From: Bacteroidales bacterium | GTDB taxonomy: Bacteria > Bacteroidota > Bacteroidia > Bacteroidales > Tenuifilaceae | Assembly (NCBI GenBank): GCA_013141385.1 | Contig: JABFRB010000014.1 | Location: 62,001-126,000, forward strand | Direction of reading: 5' to 3' | Length of the DNA stretch: 64,000 nt | Part shown: positions 38,265 through 45,615 of the stretch, in pieces | How the letters are laid out: every line of letters begins with the position of its first letter | How positions within the stretch are numbered: the first letter of the stretch is position 1 | Position numbers and translations under genes: made by a program | The notes under the pieces: model-generated | What the model saw: only the letters and a program-made list of their open reading frames with translations | Databases searched by the model: none | Told to the model about the DNA's origin: nothing

Positions 38265-41200
38265 ATGAAAATAAAAAATATAATACTTAACATACTCACA
38301 TTAGCCCTTACACTATTGCTAAACCATAGAGCGTACTCAATTCCGCTAGCAGATGAAATTTATAACAAAACCACTCTCATTGGTGAAAATACGAAGGGTA
38401 GTAATCCATATTTTGGTGTTTGTTACGTTGTCAATATCGACGTTTCAGATCCAGCGATGACGTTTAATTGTGACGATACTGGAACCAAAACGATAACAGT
38501 AACTACGACAAATGGCTGTACCAATTGGGGTTACGAAACTGACTGTGCATGGTTATTATTGACACGAAATGGTTCAACCCTCTCTGTCATGGCTCAAAAC
38601 AACACAGGTATAGAGCGGATAGGGCACATAACTTTTCTAGGTGACGAAGAATATGGAAATATAGTACTCAAAGTAACTCAGAAAGCACCGTGTCCAGTTC
38701 CAACAGTTGGACCAATATACGGCACCATCAGTCCATGTGCAGGGAGCAGTGGAATTTCCTACTACGTCACCCCTATAGCAGGGGTAACCAGTTACACGTG
38801 GACGCTCCCGAGTGGGGCTTCCATAGCATCAGGTGCAGGTTCAAGTAGCATCACAGTAAACTTCTCCTCCTCAGCAGCATCAGGGAATATCTACGTGAAA
38901 GCGACCAACGCTTGCGGAATCAGCCCGCAAGTAGCCAGTTTGCTTTATGTAACTAGTATTCCCCAAACCCCAGGAGCAATCAGCGGTTCTACCTCGTTAT
39001 GCATAGGCAACAGTGCGGCTTACAGTATTTCACCTGTTACCGGTGCAACAACCTATAATTGGAGTGTTACCGGGGGAACTATTACCTCCTCGTTTGGTAA
39101 TGGAGCCAATATTACATTCCCCTCTACCGGAACCTCCACAGTATCGGTAACAGCGGGGAATGGCTGTGGTAACAGTTCAGCCAGTATACGTTCGGTAACC
39201 GTAAATGCCTTACCCACTCCCACCATCAGCGGATCTGCTAGCGTTTGCACAGGTAGTACTGGCAATATATATACAACCCAAACAGGAATGACAGCCTATA
39301 GCTGGACAGTAACAGGCGGAACCGTAACCGCTGGGGGTACTGCCACTAGCAATTCGGTTACTATTACTTGGGGAGCTGCAGGAACGGGTCATGTTAAGGT
39401 AAACTACACCAATGCCAGCGGTTGTACTGCCACATCTCAGGTTGATAAAAGTGTAACAATTAACGCATTATCAACCCCTACTATCAGCGGCACGGCTAAC
39501 GTTTGCTCAGGCAGTGCTGGCAACGTTTATACAACCCAAACCGGGATGACAGCCTATAGCTGGGCTGTAACTGGAGGAACTATAACCGCAGGAGGAACTA
39601 CAACCAGTAACACGGTTACGATAACGTGGGGTGCAGCTGGAACTGGACACGTTAAGGTGAACTATACCAACGCTAACGGTTGTTCAGCCGCAGCCCAAAC
39701 GGATATGAGCGTAATAATCAACGCCCTACCAGTCCCTACAATCAGCGGTTCTACTAGCTCCTGCACTGGCAGTACTGGCAATATCTACACAACACAAGCT
39801 GGAATGACAAATTACTCCTGGACTGTAACCGGGGGAACCATAACTGCCGGGGGTAATACCACTAGCAGTTCGGTAACAATAACATGGGGTGCAGCTGGAA
39901 CGGGTCATGTAAAGGTGAACTATACCAATGCCAGCGGATGTACAGCCACATCTCAGGTTGATAAAAGTGTAACTATTAACGCATTACCAACCCCCACCAT
40001 TAGCGGGCCTACTAGCGCATGCGCAAGCAGCACGGGCAACACCTACACAACCCAAACTAGCATGACAAGCTACTCTTGGGCTGTAACTGGCGGAACCATA
40101 AGCGCTGGGGGAACAACCACCAGCACCTCAGCTACGGTAACATGGGGCGCAGCCGGAACGGGGCATGTTAAAGTAAACTACATCAACGCCAGCGGTTGCG
40201 CTTCAACAGCCCAAACGGATATGAGCGTTACAATCAACAGCGCACCAACCATTCCAACCAACGGTCAACCCCAAAGTGTTCAGGTAGCCGAGGGCAGCAC
40301 AGCCACCTTTAGCATAACAGCAACGGGTACGGGTATCACCTACAAATGGCAGATTTACACGGTTAGCTCTGGAATTTGGGTCGATATTGCCAACGCAACA
40401 GGGAGTAGCCACAGCTTCACCACCACCTATTCTCAGAACGGGAATCAGTACCGCTGTGTGGTGAGCGGAACATGCCTACCAAGCGTTACCTCAAGCAGCG
40501 CAACCCTAACCGTGAATAGCAACCCGAATAAGGTTAGCATAACCTACATACCGCTAATCAAGGATTATGCGTACAACTTTGTTCAGGAGATTCAACCACA
40601 GGTAAAATTACAATCCAGTAGGCTCGACAGCCTACTACAAGGGAAAATCGCCACTCTAAAGGTTGGGGATGTAACCCAATCCATCAGCTACTTCGATGGG
40701 CTTGGAAGACCTATACAAACACTCGGCTACCGTACCAGCCCCTCTGGGAACGATATAATCCAACCCATTGCCTACGATAACATGGGACGTGAAAAGCTAA
40801 AATACCTCCCCTACTCGGGCGGATACGATGGTAAATTCAAACCCAATGCGCTGGGTAGCGGCGGAAACTATAGCACCAGCGATCATCTTAGCTTCTACCA
40901 GAACACCACCCAAACCGATTTACCCACTGCCGAGCCAAATCCCTATTCCGATGCAGTATTTGAACCATCGCCCATTAACCGTGTACTTGAGCAGGGCGCA
41001 CCGGGTTCCACATGGCAACCCACCAACCAAACAGGCTCAAGCAACGGGCATACACAGCGAATGGTTTACAGCGCAAACGGGCAGTACGAGGTACTACAGC
41101 TAACATCCGATACAACAGGGTTGCTAACCAACAGCACAGGCGAGCTCTCTGGTAGCCGTCGCTACTACCCTGCCAATCAGCTCTACAAAACAATAGTGAA

Positions 41201-43919
41201 GAGCGAAAACTGGCAAACTACAGACGGTAGCCTTAACACCACCGAGGAGTTCAAGGATAAGCAGGGTCAGGTGATACTTAAGAGAACCTTCGTAAAGAAT
41301 AGCCTTAACGCAACGGTTTCCGTTAGCACCTACTACGTTTACGATGACCTAAACCTGCTACGCTACGTAATCCCCCCAGCAGCAGCTGATATTATTACCT
41401 TCCCCGCCAACAAGGATAACAGCGTGGTTAAAAACCTCTGCTACTACTACCGCTACGATGGGCGTAAACGCATGATCGAGAAGCAACTCCCCGGTGCCGA
41501 CCCCGTGTATATGGTTTACGACAAGCGAGATAGGCTCGTAGCCACTCAAGACGGGAATATGCGGTTGAGTGGTAAGTGGCTAATCACCAAGTACGATGAA
41601 CTGAACCGCTCCGTTGCCACCGCAGAGTTTGCCAACTCATCCAGCCCTGATGCGATGCAAACCCTAGCAAACAGCTACATGGGGAGTAACCTCTTTGAGG
41701 TGCGTGATAATAGCACCCTACACGGCTACACCAAGCGATCCTTCCCCGGTATTGTGGCGGATGATTGCTACCTTACGGTAACCTACTATGACGACTACCT
41801 CTACAAAGATCAACCATCAGTAAGTTTCGACAATAGCCAGAAGATAGATTCTTACAGGCTATTCGAGTCGGTGAAGTACAATCAAGCAGTACTGGGTCAG
41901 GCTACTGGAACCAAGGTAAAGGTACTAAAGGATGGTGCTGCCACTTGGCTTCGCTCTGCGATTTACTACGATGATCGCTACCGAACCATTCAGACGGTAC
42001 GTGAGACCTACCCCTCCGGGCTTGAGTATACCTCCAGCCGTTACAGTTTCAACAACTCCATAGCCGAAACAAAGACCTACCAGAGCTACGGGCACGTTAC
42101 GATGGACAACCTCTACTCCTACGACCATGCTTGGCGACCCCTAAAGACCGTTCAAACCATCAGCAAGGGTAGCGTTACCAAGGTGGAAACGCTTGCCGAG
42201 CAGGAGTACAACGAGATTGGCCAACTTAAAAGCAAGAGGTTGAGCGGGGGAGCGCAGCAGCTCGACTACGCCTACAACATACGCGGGTGGCTAACGACCA
42301 TCAATAATATTGGCAGCGCATCGTCCAACGTAAGACAATTTTCACTATCTTTACGCTACAACGATAGCAGCATGGGGGTTCTACCGCAGTTCAACGGGAA
42401 TATCAGCTCGATCAGCTGGCGTATGCCGGGTGGTACGGGAGCTGTAGCCAACGGAGCGCAGCAGAACTATTCGTTTACCTATGACGCTTTAAACCGCCTC
42501 CGAAATTGCCATTACAGCGAAGGGCTAGCAGGGAATCTAACCAATGAGGGGAATTACGATGAGAGCATCGGGAACTATGACCTTAACGGAAATATCCTCT
42601 CGCTCTCCCGAAAGAAGGTTGGGGTTGAGAAGGATGCGCTCGTCTACACCTACGAGGGCAACCGCCTAGTGGCTGTGAACGATGCCGCCGATGACAACAC
42701 CCTTTTCACCGAGAAGAGTCAGTCTGGTATCGAGTACACGTACGATGTCAACGGGAATATGATCACCGACCTCAACAAGGGGATTAGCGTAGCCTACAAC
42801 GTGCTGAATCTCCCTAAACAGGTAGAATCGGGGAGCGATTTTGCCAGCTACATCTACGATGCCAGCGGTAACAAGCTGGCTCAGATGATCAGGAGCGGCA
42901 GCGCAAGAGATACCCTTTACTACTCGGGGGCTTTCATATATAACGATGCCAAGCTGGACTATGCGCTCACGGGCGAAGGGCGGGTGGTCTACGCCAATGG
43001 CCTTTTCAGCTACGAGTACTTTTTGAAGGATCACCTCGGGAGTACCCGCGTGGCCACCGCAGCCAGCGGCACGGTGAACACCAGCACGTTCTACTACCCC
43101 TTCGGGCTTGCCCTAAAGGAGGTTAACAGCCAAGGTGATAACCGCTACCTCTACAACGGCAAGGAACTGCAGGATATCAGCCTAGGAGGTGTTGAGCTGG
43201 GATGGGTTGATTACGGGGCGCGGTTCTACGACCCGCAAATCGGCAGGTGGATGAGCATTGATCCTCTTGCTGAGAAATATATTAGTATTACACCCTATAA
43301 TTACGTTGGTAATAATCCAATTGTCTACTTTGATCCTGATGGTAGAATAAAAGTTGATAGCAAAGGTAATGTCGTATTTACTCCTACGGGAAATCCTGTA
43401 GAAGTGTCTCATCCTTCTGGCTCCACTGCTACTGTTCAACAGGGCTATGTTTATGCTGATGATGGAACTAAAATTGAATCTTTTAAAAATTTAACTGGAG
43501 ACAAAGGTTGGGATACAGACTGCCATGGTGTAACATTTGCAAATGGTCAAGTATGGATAAATAATGACCAAGTGGATAAAATCTTGAACGGCGATGGATA
43601 TGTTGCAGTTAACAAATCAGACACTAAAGAAGGTGACAAGGTTGTTTATCGTGATGGCGAAGGAAATGCTGAACACTCTGTAACTGTTGTCGATAAAGAA
43701 AATGGTGCTATAACAGTTGAAGGACAAGGAGGATTAGAGACAGAGAATCACAAAGATAATGTAGATAAGGCCTGGGATAAAAACTCCAAACAGACGTATT
43801 ATAGAAAACAAGAGAAGAAAAAAGAATTAAAAGATATTGTTAAATTGCCAAGTACTGCCGCAAAAGATAATACAAATGTTGGTTCGGGCGGTAATGCTGC
43901 AAATGGAATAGGGTTCTAA
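38265..43919 (+). CDS. Exported BACON / PKD-Ig / DUF6443 / RHS polymorphic toxin with papain-like tip
   Basis: An 1884-residue protein. A signal peptide (1-25) is followed by a BACON-like domain (about 45-148), PKD/Ig-like repeats (about 150-662, four of them 86-residue near-copies), an Ig-like domain (about 663-755), DUF6443 (about 757-900, ISYFDGLGRPIQTLGYRTSP), YD repeats and the RHS core (YGARFYDPQIGRWMSIDPL, then NNPIVYFDPDG at 1690-1693). The tip (1694-1884) has Cys1753 in DTDCHGVTFANGQVW, GDKVVYRDGEGNAEHSVTVV with His1804, and a final TYYRK, pointing to an NlpC/P60- or CHAP-like papain-fold hydrolase. A small lipoprotein gene follows 16 bases later. The tip is AT-rich compared with the GC-rich core, a sign of exchange. 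Confidence 0.85.
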   Translation: MKIKNIILNILTLALTLLLNHRAYSIPLADEIYNKTTLIGENTKGSNPYFGVCYVVNIDVSDPAMTFNCDDTGTKTITVTTTNGCTNWGYETDCAWLLLTRNGSTLSVMAQNNTGIERIGHITFLGDEEYGNIVLKVTQKAPCPVPTVGPIYGTISPCAGSSGISYYVTPIAGVTSYTWTLPSGASIASGAGSSSITVNFSSSAASGNIYVKATNACGISPQVASLLYVTSIPQTPGAISGSTSLCIGNSAAYSISPVTGATTYNWSVTGGTITSSFGNGANITFPSTGTSTVSVTAGNGCGNSSASIRSVTVNALPTPTISGSASVCTGSTGNIYTTQTGMTAYSWTVTGGTVTAGGTATSNSVTITWGAAGTGHVKVNYTNASGCTATSQVDKSVTINALSTPTISGTANVCSGSAGNVYTTQTGMTAYSWAVTGGTITAGGTTTSNTVTITWGAAGTGHVKVNYTNANGCSAAAQTDMSVIINALPVPTISGSTSSCTGSTGNIYTTQAGMTNYSWTVTGGTITAGGNTTSSSVTITWGAAGTGHVKVNYTNASGCTATSQVDKSVTINALPTPTISGPTSACASSTGNTYTTQTSMTSYSWAVTGGTISAGGTTTSTSATVTWGAAGTGHVKVNYINASGCASTAQTDMSVTINSAPTIPTNGQPQSVQVAEGSTATFSITATGTGITYKWQIYTVSSGIWVDIANATGSSHSFTTTYSQNGNQYRCVVSGTCLPSVTSSSATLTVNSNPNKVSITYIPLIKDYAYNFVQEIQPQVKLQSSRLDSLLQGKIATLKVGDVTQSISYFDGLGRPIQTLGYRTSPSGNDIIQPIAYDNMGREKLKYLPYSGGYDGKFKPNALGSGGNYSTSDHLSFYQNTTQTDLPTAEPNPYSDAVFEPSPINRVLEQGAPGSTWQPTNQTGSSNGHTQRMVYSANGQYEVLQLTSDTTGLLTNSTGELSGSRRYYPANQLYKTIVKSENWQTTDGSLNTTEEFKDKQGQVILKRTFVKNSLNATVSVSTYYVYDDLNLLRYVIPPAAADIITFPANKDNSVVKNLCYYYRYDGRKRMIEKQLPGADPVYMVYDKRDRLVATQDGNMRLSGKWLITKYDELNRSVATAEFANSSSPDAMQTLANSYMGSNLFEVRDNSTLHGYTKRSFPGIVADDCYLTVTYYDDYLYKDQPSVSFDNSQKIDSYRLFESVKYNQAVLGQATGTKVKVLKDGAATWLRSAIYYDDRYRTIQTVRETYPSGLEYTSSRYSFNNSIAETKTYQSYGHVTMDNLYSYDHAWRPLKTVQTISKGSVTKVETLAEQEYNEIGQLKSKRLSGGAQQLDYAYNIRGWLTTINNIGSASSNVRQFSLSLRYNDSSMGVLPQFNGNISSISWRMPGGTGAVANGAQQNYSFTYDALNRLRNCHYSEGLAGNLTNEGNYDESIGNYDLNGNILSLSRKKVGVEKDALVYTYEGNRLVAVNDAADDNTLFTEKSQSGIEYTYDVNGNMITDLNKGISVAYNVLNLPKQVESGSDFASYIYDASGNKLAQMIRSGSARDTLYYSGAFIYNDAKLDYALTGEGRVVYANGLFSYEYFLKDHLGSTRVATAASGTVNTSTFYYPFGLALKEVNSQGDNRYLYNGKELQDISLGGVELGWVDYGARFYDPQIGRWMSIDPLAEKYISITPYNYVGNNPIVYFDPDGRIKVDSKGNVVFTPTGNPVEVSHPSGSTATVQQGYVYADDGTKIESFKNLTGDKGWDTDCHGVTFANGQVWINNDQVDKILNGDGYVAVNKSDTKEGDKVVYRDGEGNAEHSVTVVDKENGAITVEGQGGLETENHKDNVDKAWDKNSKQTYYRKQEKKKELKDIVKLPSTAAKDNTNVGSGGNAANGIGF
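39219..40250 (+). repeat. Four tandem 258-bp (86-residue) PKD-like repeats
   Basis: In-frame units at 39219-39476, 39477-39734, 39735-39992 and 39993-40250, each containing SWxVTGGTxxAGG and TWGAAGTGHVKVNY. Units 1 and 3 share ATSQVDKSVTINAL, and units 2 and 4 share SWAVTGG and AQTDMSV, so the array looks like a duplicated 516-bp dimer. Such repeats form adhesive or spacer stalks and can change in number by recombination. Confidence 0.9.
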
Positions 43920-43935
43920 ATTAAACCAGTGATCA

Positions 43936-44385
43936 ATGAAAACGGTTATTAGCATAATATTAACTATTATCTTATTTAATAGTTGTAATGCACAAAAAAA
44001 GGCTATGGTAGAAATTGGTGATAAGGTTACAGACTCTATAACCTTCAAAAAAGGTTCATTTATCATGATTAGCCCAGCTCAATTAGAAGTTGGTTATACT
44101 ACTGTTATCGAAGGAATAAAATTTACTATTTGTAAGGATAAAAATAATCTTGTAAAATATATAGAAACTAAAGATAATGTTTTTATTACTGAGGATAGTA
44201 TCAAGATAGGAATGTCTTTAACAGAAGTAAAAAAATTAACAAATAATGAGTTACGTTTAGAAAGAGGATGGGCTTTTGTTATGCCTTTACCTTCAGGATG
44301 GAATGTTGCTTTTGAATTTTCAAAGGATGATTTTAATAAAATTTCTCCCGACTCTACTATAAAATGGATATTTAAGAGGAAGTAA
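43936..44385 (+). CDS. Small predicted lipoprotein, candidate immunity to the papain-like tip
   Basis: A 149-residue protein with lipoprotein signal (MKTVISIILTIILFNSC, lipobox FNSC, residue 17 Cys) followed by NAQKKA. No acidic LES motif follows the cysteine, so it is predicted to stay in the periplasm rather than reach the surface. The rest (VEIGDKVTDSITFKKGSFIM, then LPSGWNVAFEFSKDDF) matches no family I recognise. It starts 16 bases after the RHS gene and is followed by a terminator, the classical position of a cognate immunity gene. Immunity function is inferred from position only. Confidence 0.7.
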   Translation: MKTVISIILTIILFNSCNAQKKAMVEIGDKVTDSITFKKGSFIMISPAQLEVGYTTVIEGIKFTICKDKNNLVKYIETKDNVFITEDSIKIGMSLTEVKKLTNNELRLERGWAFVMPLPSGWNVAFEFSKDDFNKISPDSTIKWIFKRK

Positions 44386-44427
44386 CTTCGCACTAAGCCT
44401 CCGTGGTTGAGTGAAATGAAAACGAAG

Positions 44428-44452
44428 ACCCGCCTAACCAGCGGGTTTTTTA
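44428..44452 (+). terminator. Cassette terminator 1 (GCGGGT type)
   Basis: ACCCGC / GCGGGT stem (44428-44433 with 44441-44446), 7-base loop, then six or more T residues. The same ACCCGC...GCGGGT design recurs after the next two candidate immunity genes. Confidence 0.85.
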
Positions 44453-44465
44453 TTTTATATAGTTT

Positions 44466-45005
44466 CTAATAATTAACATTACAAACCGTCAAGATTTTTT
44501 CATTAGGAACTGTAAAGTGCGAGAACATTTGCCAGAACCTTGCTTTTCTTTCCTTTAAGGTCATTAAATACCTATTGTGCGTGATGCTCTTCCGCATGTA
44601 CCACCAAACCCGTTCGATGGGATTAAGGTTGGGCGAATAAGGAGGCAGGTACATGATTTCAATTTTTGGATTCCTCTCAATGAATGCCCCCAGCAGCTTG
44701 GCATGGTGGTACCGAACGTTATCAACAATTAGCACGATTTTGCCTGTCGCTCGGTATGCCCTGAGAAGTTTCTTGAGGTGCTTTCTAAAGGTCAGGTAAT
44801 TGCCCTTGTCAGCAAAGCTTATCGTGATCTGGCCCGAGGCAATATTCAGGCTACCGAAGGTGGTCTGCCGTTCTCTTTGCCTCTGCTTGCATTCAATCAC
44901 GGGCTGTTGCCCCTTCACGCCCCACGTATAGGAAAGGGTTGCAGTATTGCTCAGGCTGAACTCGTCCTCGAACAGGAAAACCGTATCAAGGGGTTCTTCC
45001 AGCAG
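44466..45005 (-). CDS. IS630 transposase, DDE part (frame B)
   Basis: The 179-codon second frame of the transposase, expressed only as a fusion. The catalytic triad is complete: Asp in DTVFLFEDEFSL, Asp in KIVLIVDNVRYHHAK and Glu in SPNLNPIERVWWYMRKS. The upstream HTH frame ends just past an A8 run at plus 45006-45013 (T8 on the plus strand). This frame is reached by a +1 shift at that run, either programmed or by transcriptional slippage. An internal ATG at 44918 exists but would omit the first catalytic Asp. Confidence 0.8.
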   Translation of the reverse strand: MLEEPLDTVFLFEDEFSLSNTATLSYTWGVKGQQPVIECKQRQRERQTTFGSLNIASGQITISFADKGNYLTFRKHLKKLLRAYRATGKIVLIVDNVRYHHAKLLGAFIERNPKIEIMYLPPYSPNLNPIERVWWYMRKSITHNRYLMTLKERKARFWQMFSHFTVPNEKILTVCNVNY

Positions 45006-45531
45006 TTTTTTTTAACGACTCGACGAACGCTGCTTGCTGGATGGGATCCGCTTCAGGGTACCTGCCTCTTGCCTTTTGGAAGGAGAACCCAAGCGCCTTG
45101 AGTATGTTGTATACCTGGGCCCTCTTGTATTCTACCCCAAAGGTTTTCTTGATGTACTCACCGATCAGGGGGCCGCTCCAGGTGGCGGAATTGAAGCCAA
45201 ACTCATCCGGTCTATTATTTGTCAATACGCACTTCAACGCTTCCTGCTGGGCGAGATCCAGTTTGGGTTTTCGCCCGCTTCTGGGCTTATCCCTGAGCCC
45301 TTCTACGCCATCCTTGTTGAAGTTTTTTACCCATACGCAAAATCGCGAATGGGATTTGTAGTAAAGCCCCTCAAGTTTCCTAGAAGATAACCCTTTTTTT
45401 ATTTGAATTAAGGCCATAATCCTTGACCCTACAACATAATCGGGGTTGCTGTTCAGGATGTTTTCGAGCTCTTCAACGGTAATGTTTGGAATGGATAATT
45501 TTTGCATAAGCGGTTTTATGCAAATATACAA
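44986..45531 (-). CDS. IS630 transposase, N-terminal HTH part (frame A)
   Basis: A 181-residue frame with two helix-turn-helix parts (SRIMALIQIKKGLSSRKLEG, then KDGVEGLRDKPRSGRKPKLD) that bind the terminal repeats, and a linker region ending AAFVESLKKTAGRTP. After ESLKK it enters the A8 run and terminates soon after, while the DDE domain continues in the +1 frame. The actual start may be the second Met (about 45507). A real transposase needs frameshifting here, otherwise the copy is inactive. Confidence 0.8.
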   Translation of the reverse strand: MYICIKPLMQKLSIPNITVEELENILNSNPDYVVGSRIMALIQIKKGLSSRKLEGLYYKSHSRFCVWVKNFNKDGVEGLRDKPRSGRKPKLDLAQQEALKCVLTNNRPDEFGFNSATWSGPLIGEYIKKTFGVEYKRAQVYNILKALGFSFQKARGRYPEADPIQQAAFVESLKKTAGRTP

Positions 45532-45562
45532 ATATTGTATTGTTATATATTAGATTATATGT

Positions 45563-45615
45563 AAACGGCAAGCTGCCGCCGAACATTATCCTCGAACAAG
45601 CAAGAATCGAAGAAC
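45563..45615 (+). repeat. Shared 5' boundary of orphan RHS modules (copy 1)
   Basis: AAACGGCAAGCTGCC at the left and ATCGAAGAAC just before the ATG at 45616; the matching copy stands at 50406-50446 ahead of module 4. The copies differ by a 12-base indel. In a shifted frame both read NGKLP...HAPKQ, so this may derive from coding DNA of a parent RHS gene. Confidence 0.7.

Larger units (their letters stand above)
44462..45555 (-). mobile_element. IS630-family insertion sequence
   Basis: A ~1.1-kb element flanked by TA dinucleotides (TA at 44460-44461, TA at 45556-45557), as expected for IS630/Tc1-mariner-type target use. Terminal inverted repeats are visible: CTAATAATTAACATTACAA at 44466-44484 against the reverse complement of 45535-45553, 16 of 19 matching. 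It encodes a transposase in two overlapping frames on the minus strand. It sits precisely between cassette terminator 1 and the start of the next RHS module. Exact outer ends are uncertain by a few bases. Confidence 0.85.

Noticed and set aside
39219-40250. CRISPR-like array
   Set aside because: The 258-bp repeats are directly tandem, in frame and encode PKD-like domains, with no spacers and no cas genes. No CRISPR array was seen elsewhere in the window.
45034-45390. Two long plus-strand open frames (118 and 106 codons)
   Set aside because: They are antisense to the IS630 transposase, whose minus-strand frames have clear HTH and DDE motifs. The plus frames show no family resemblance.
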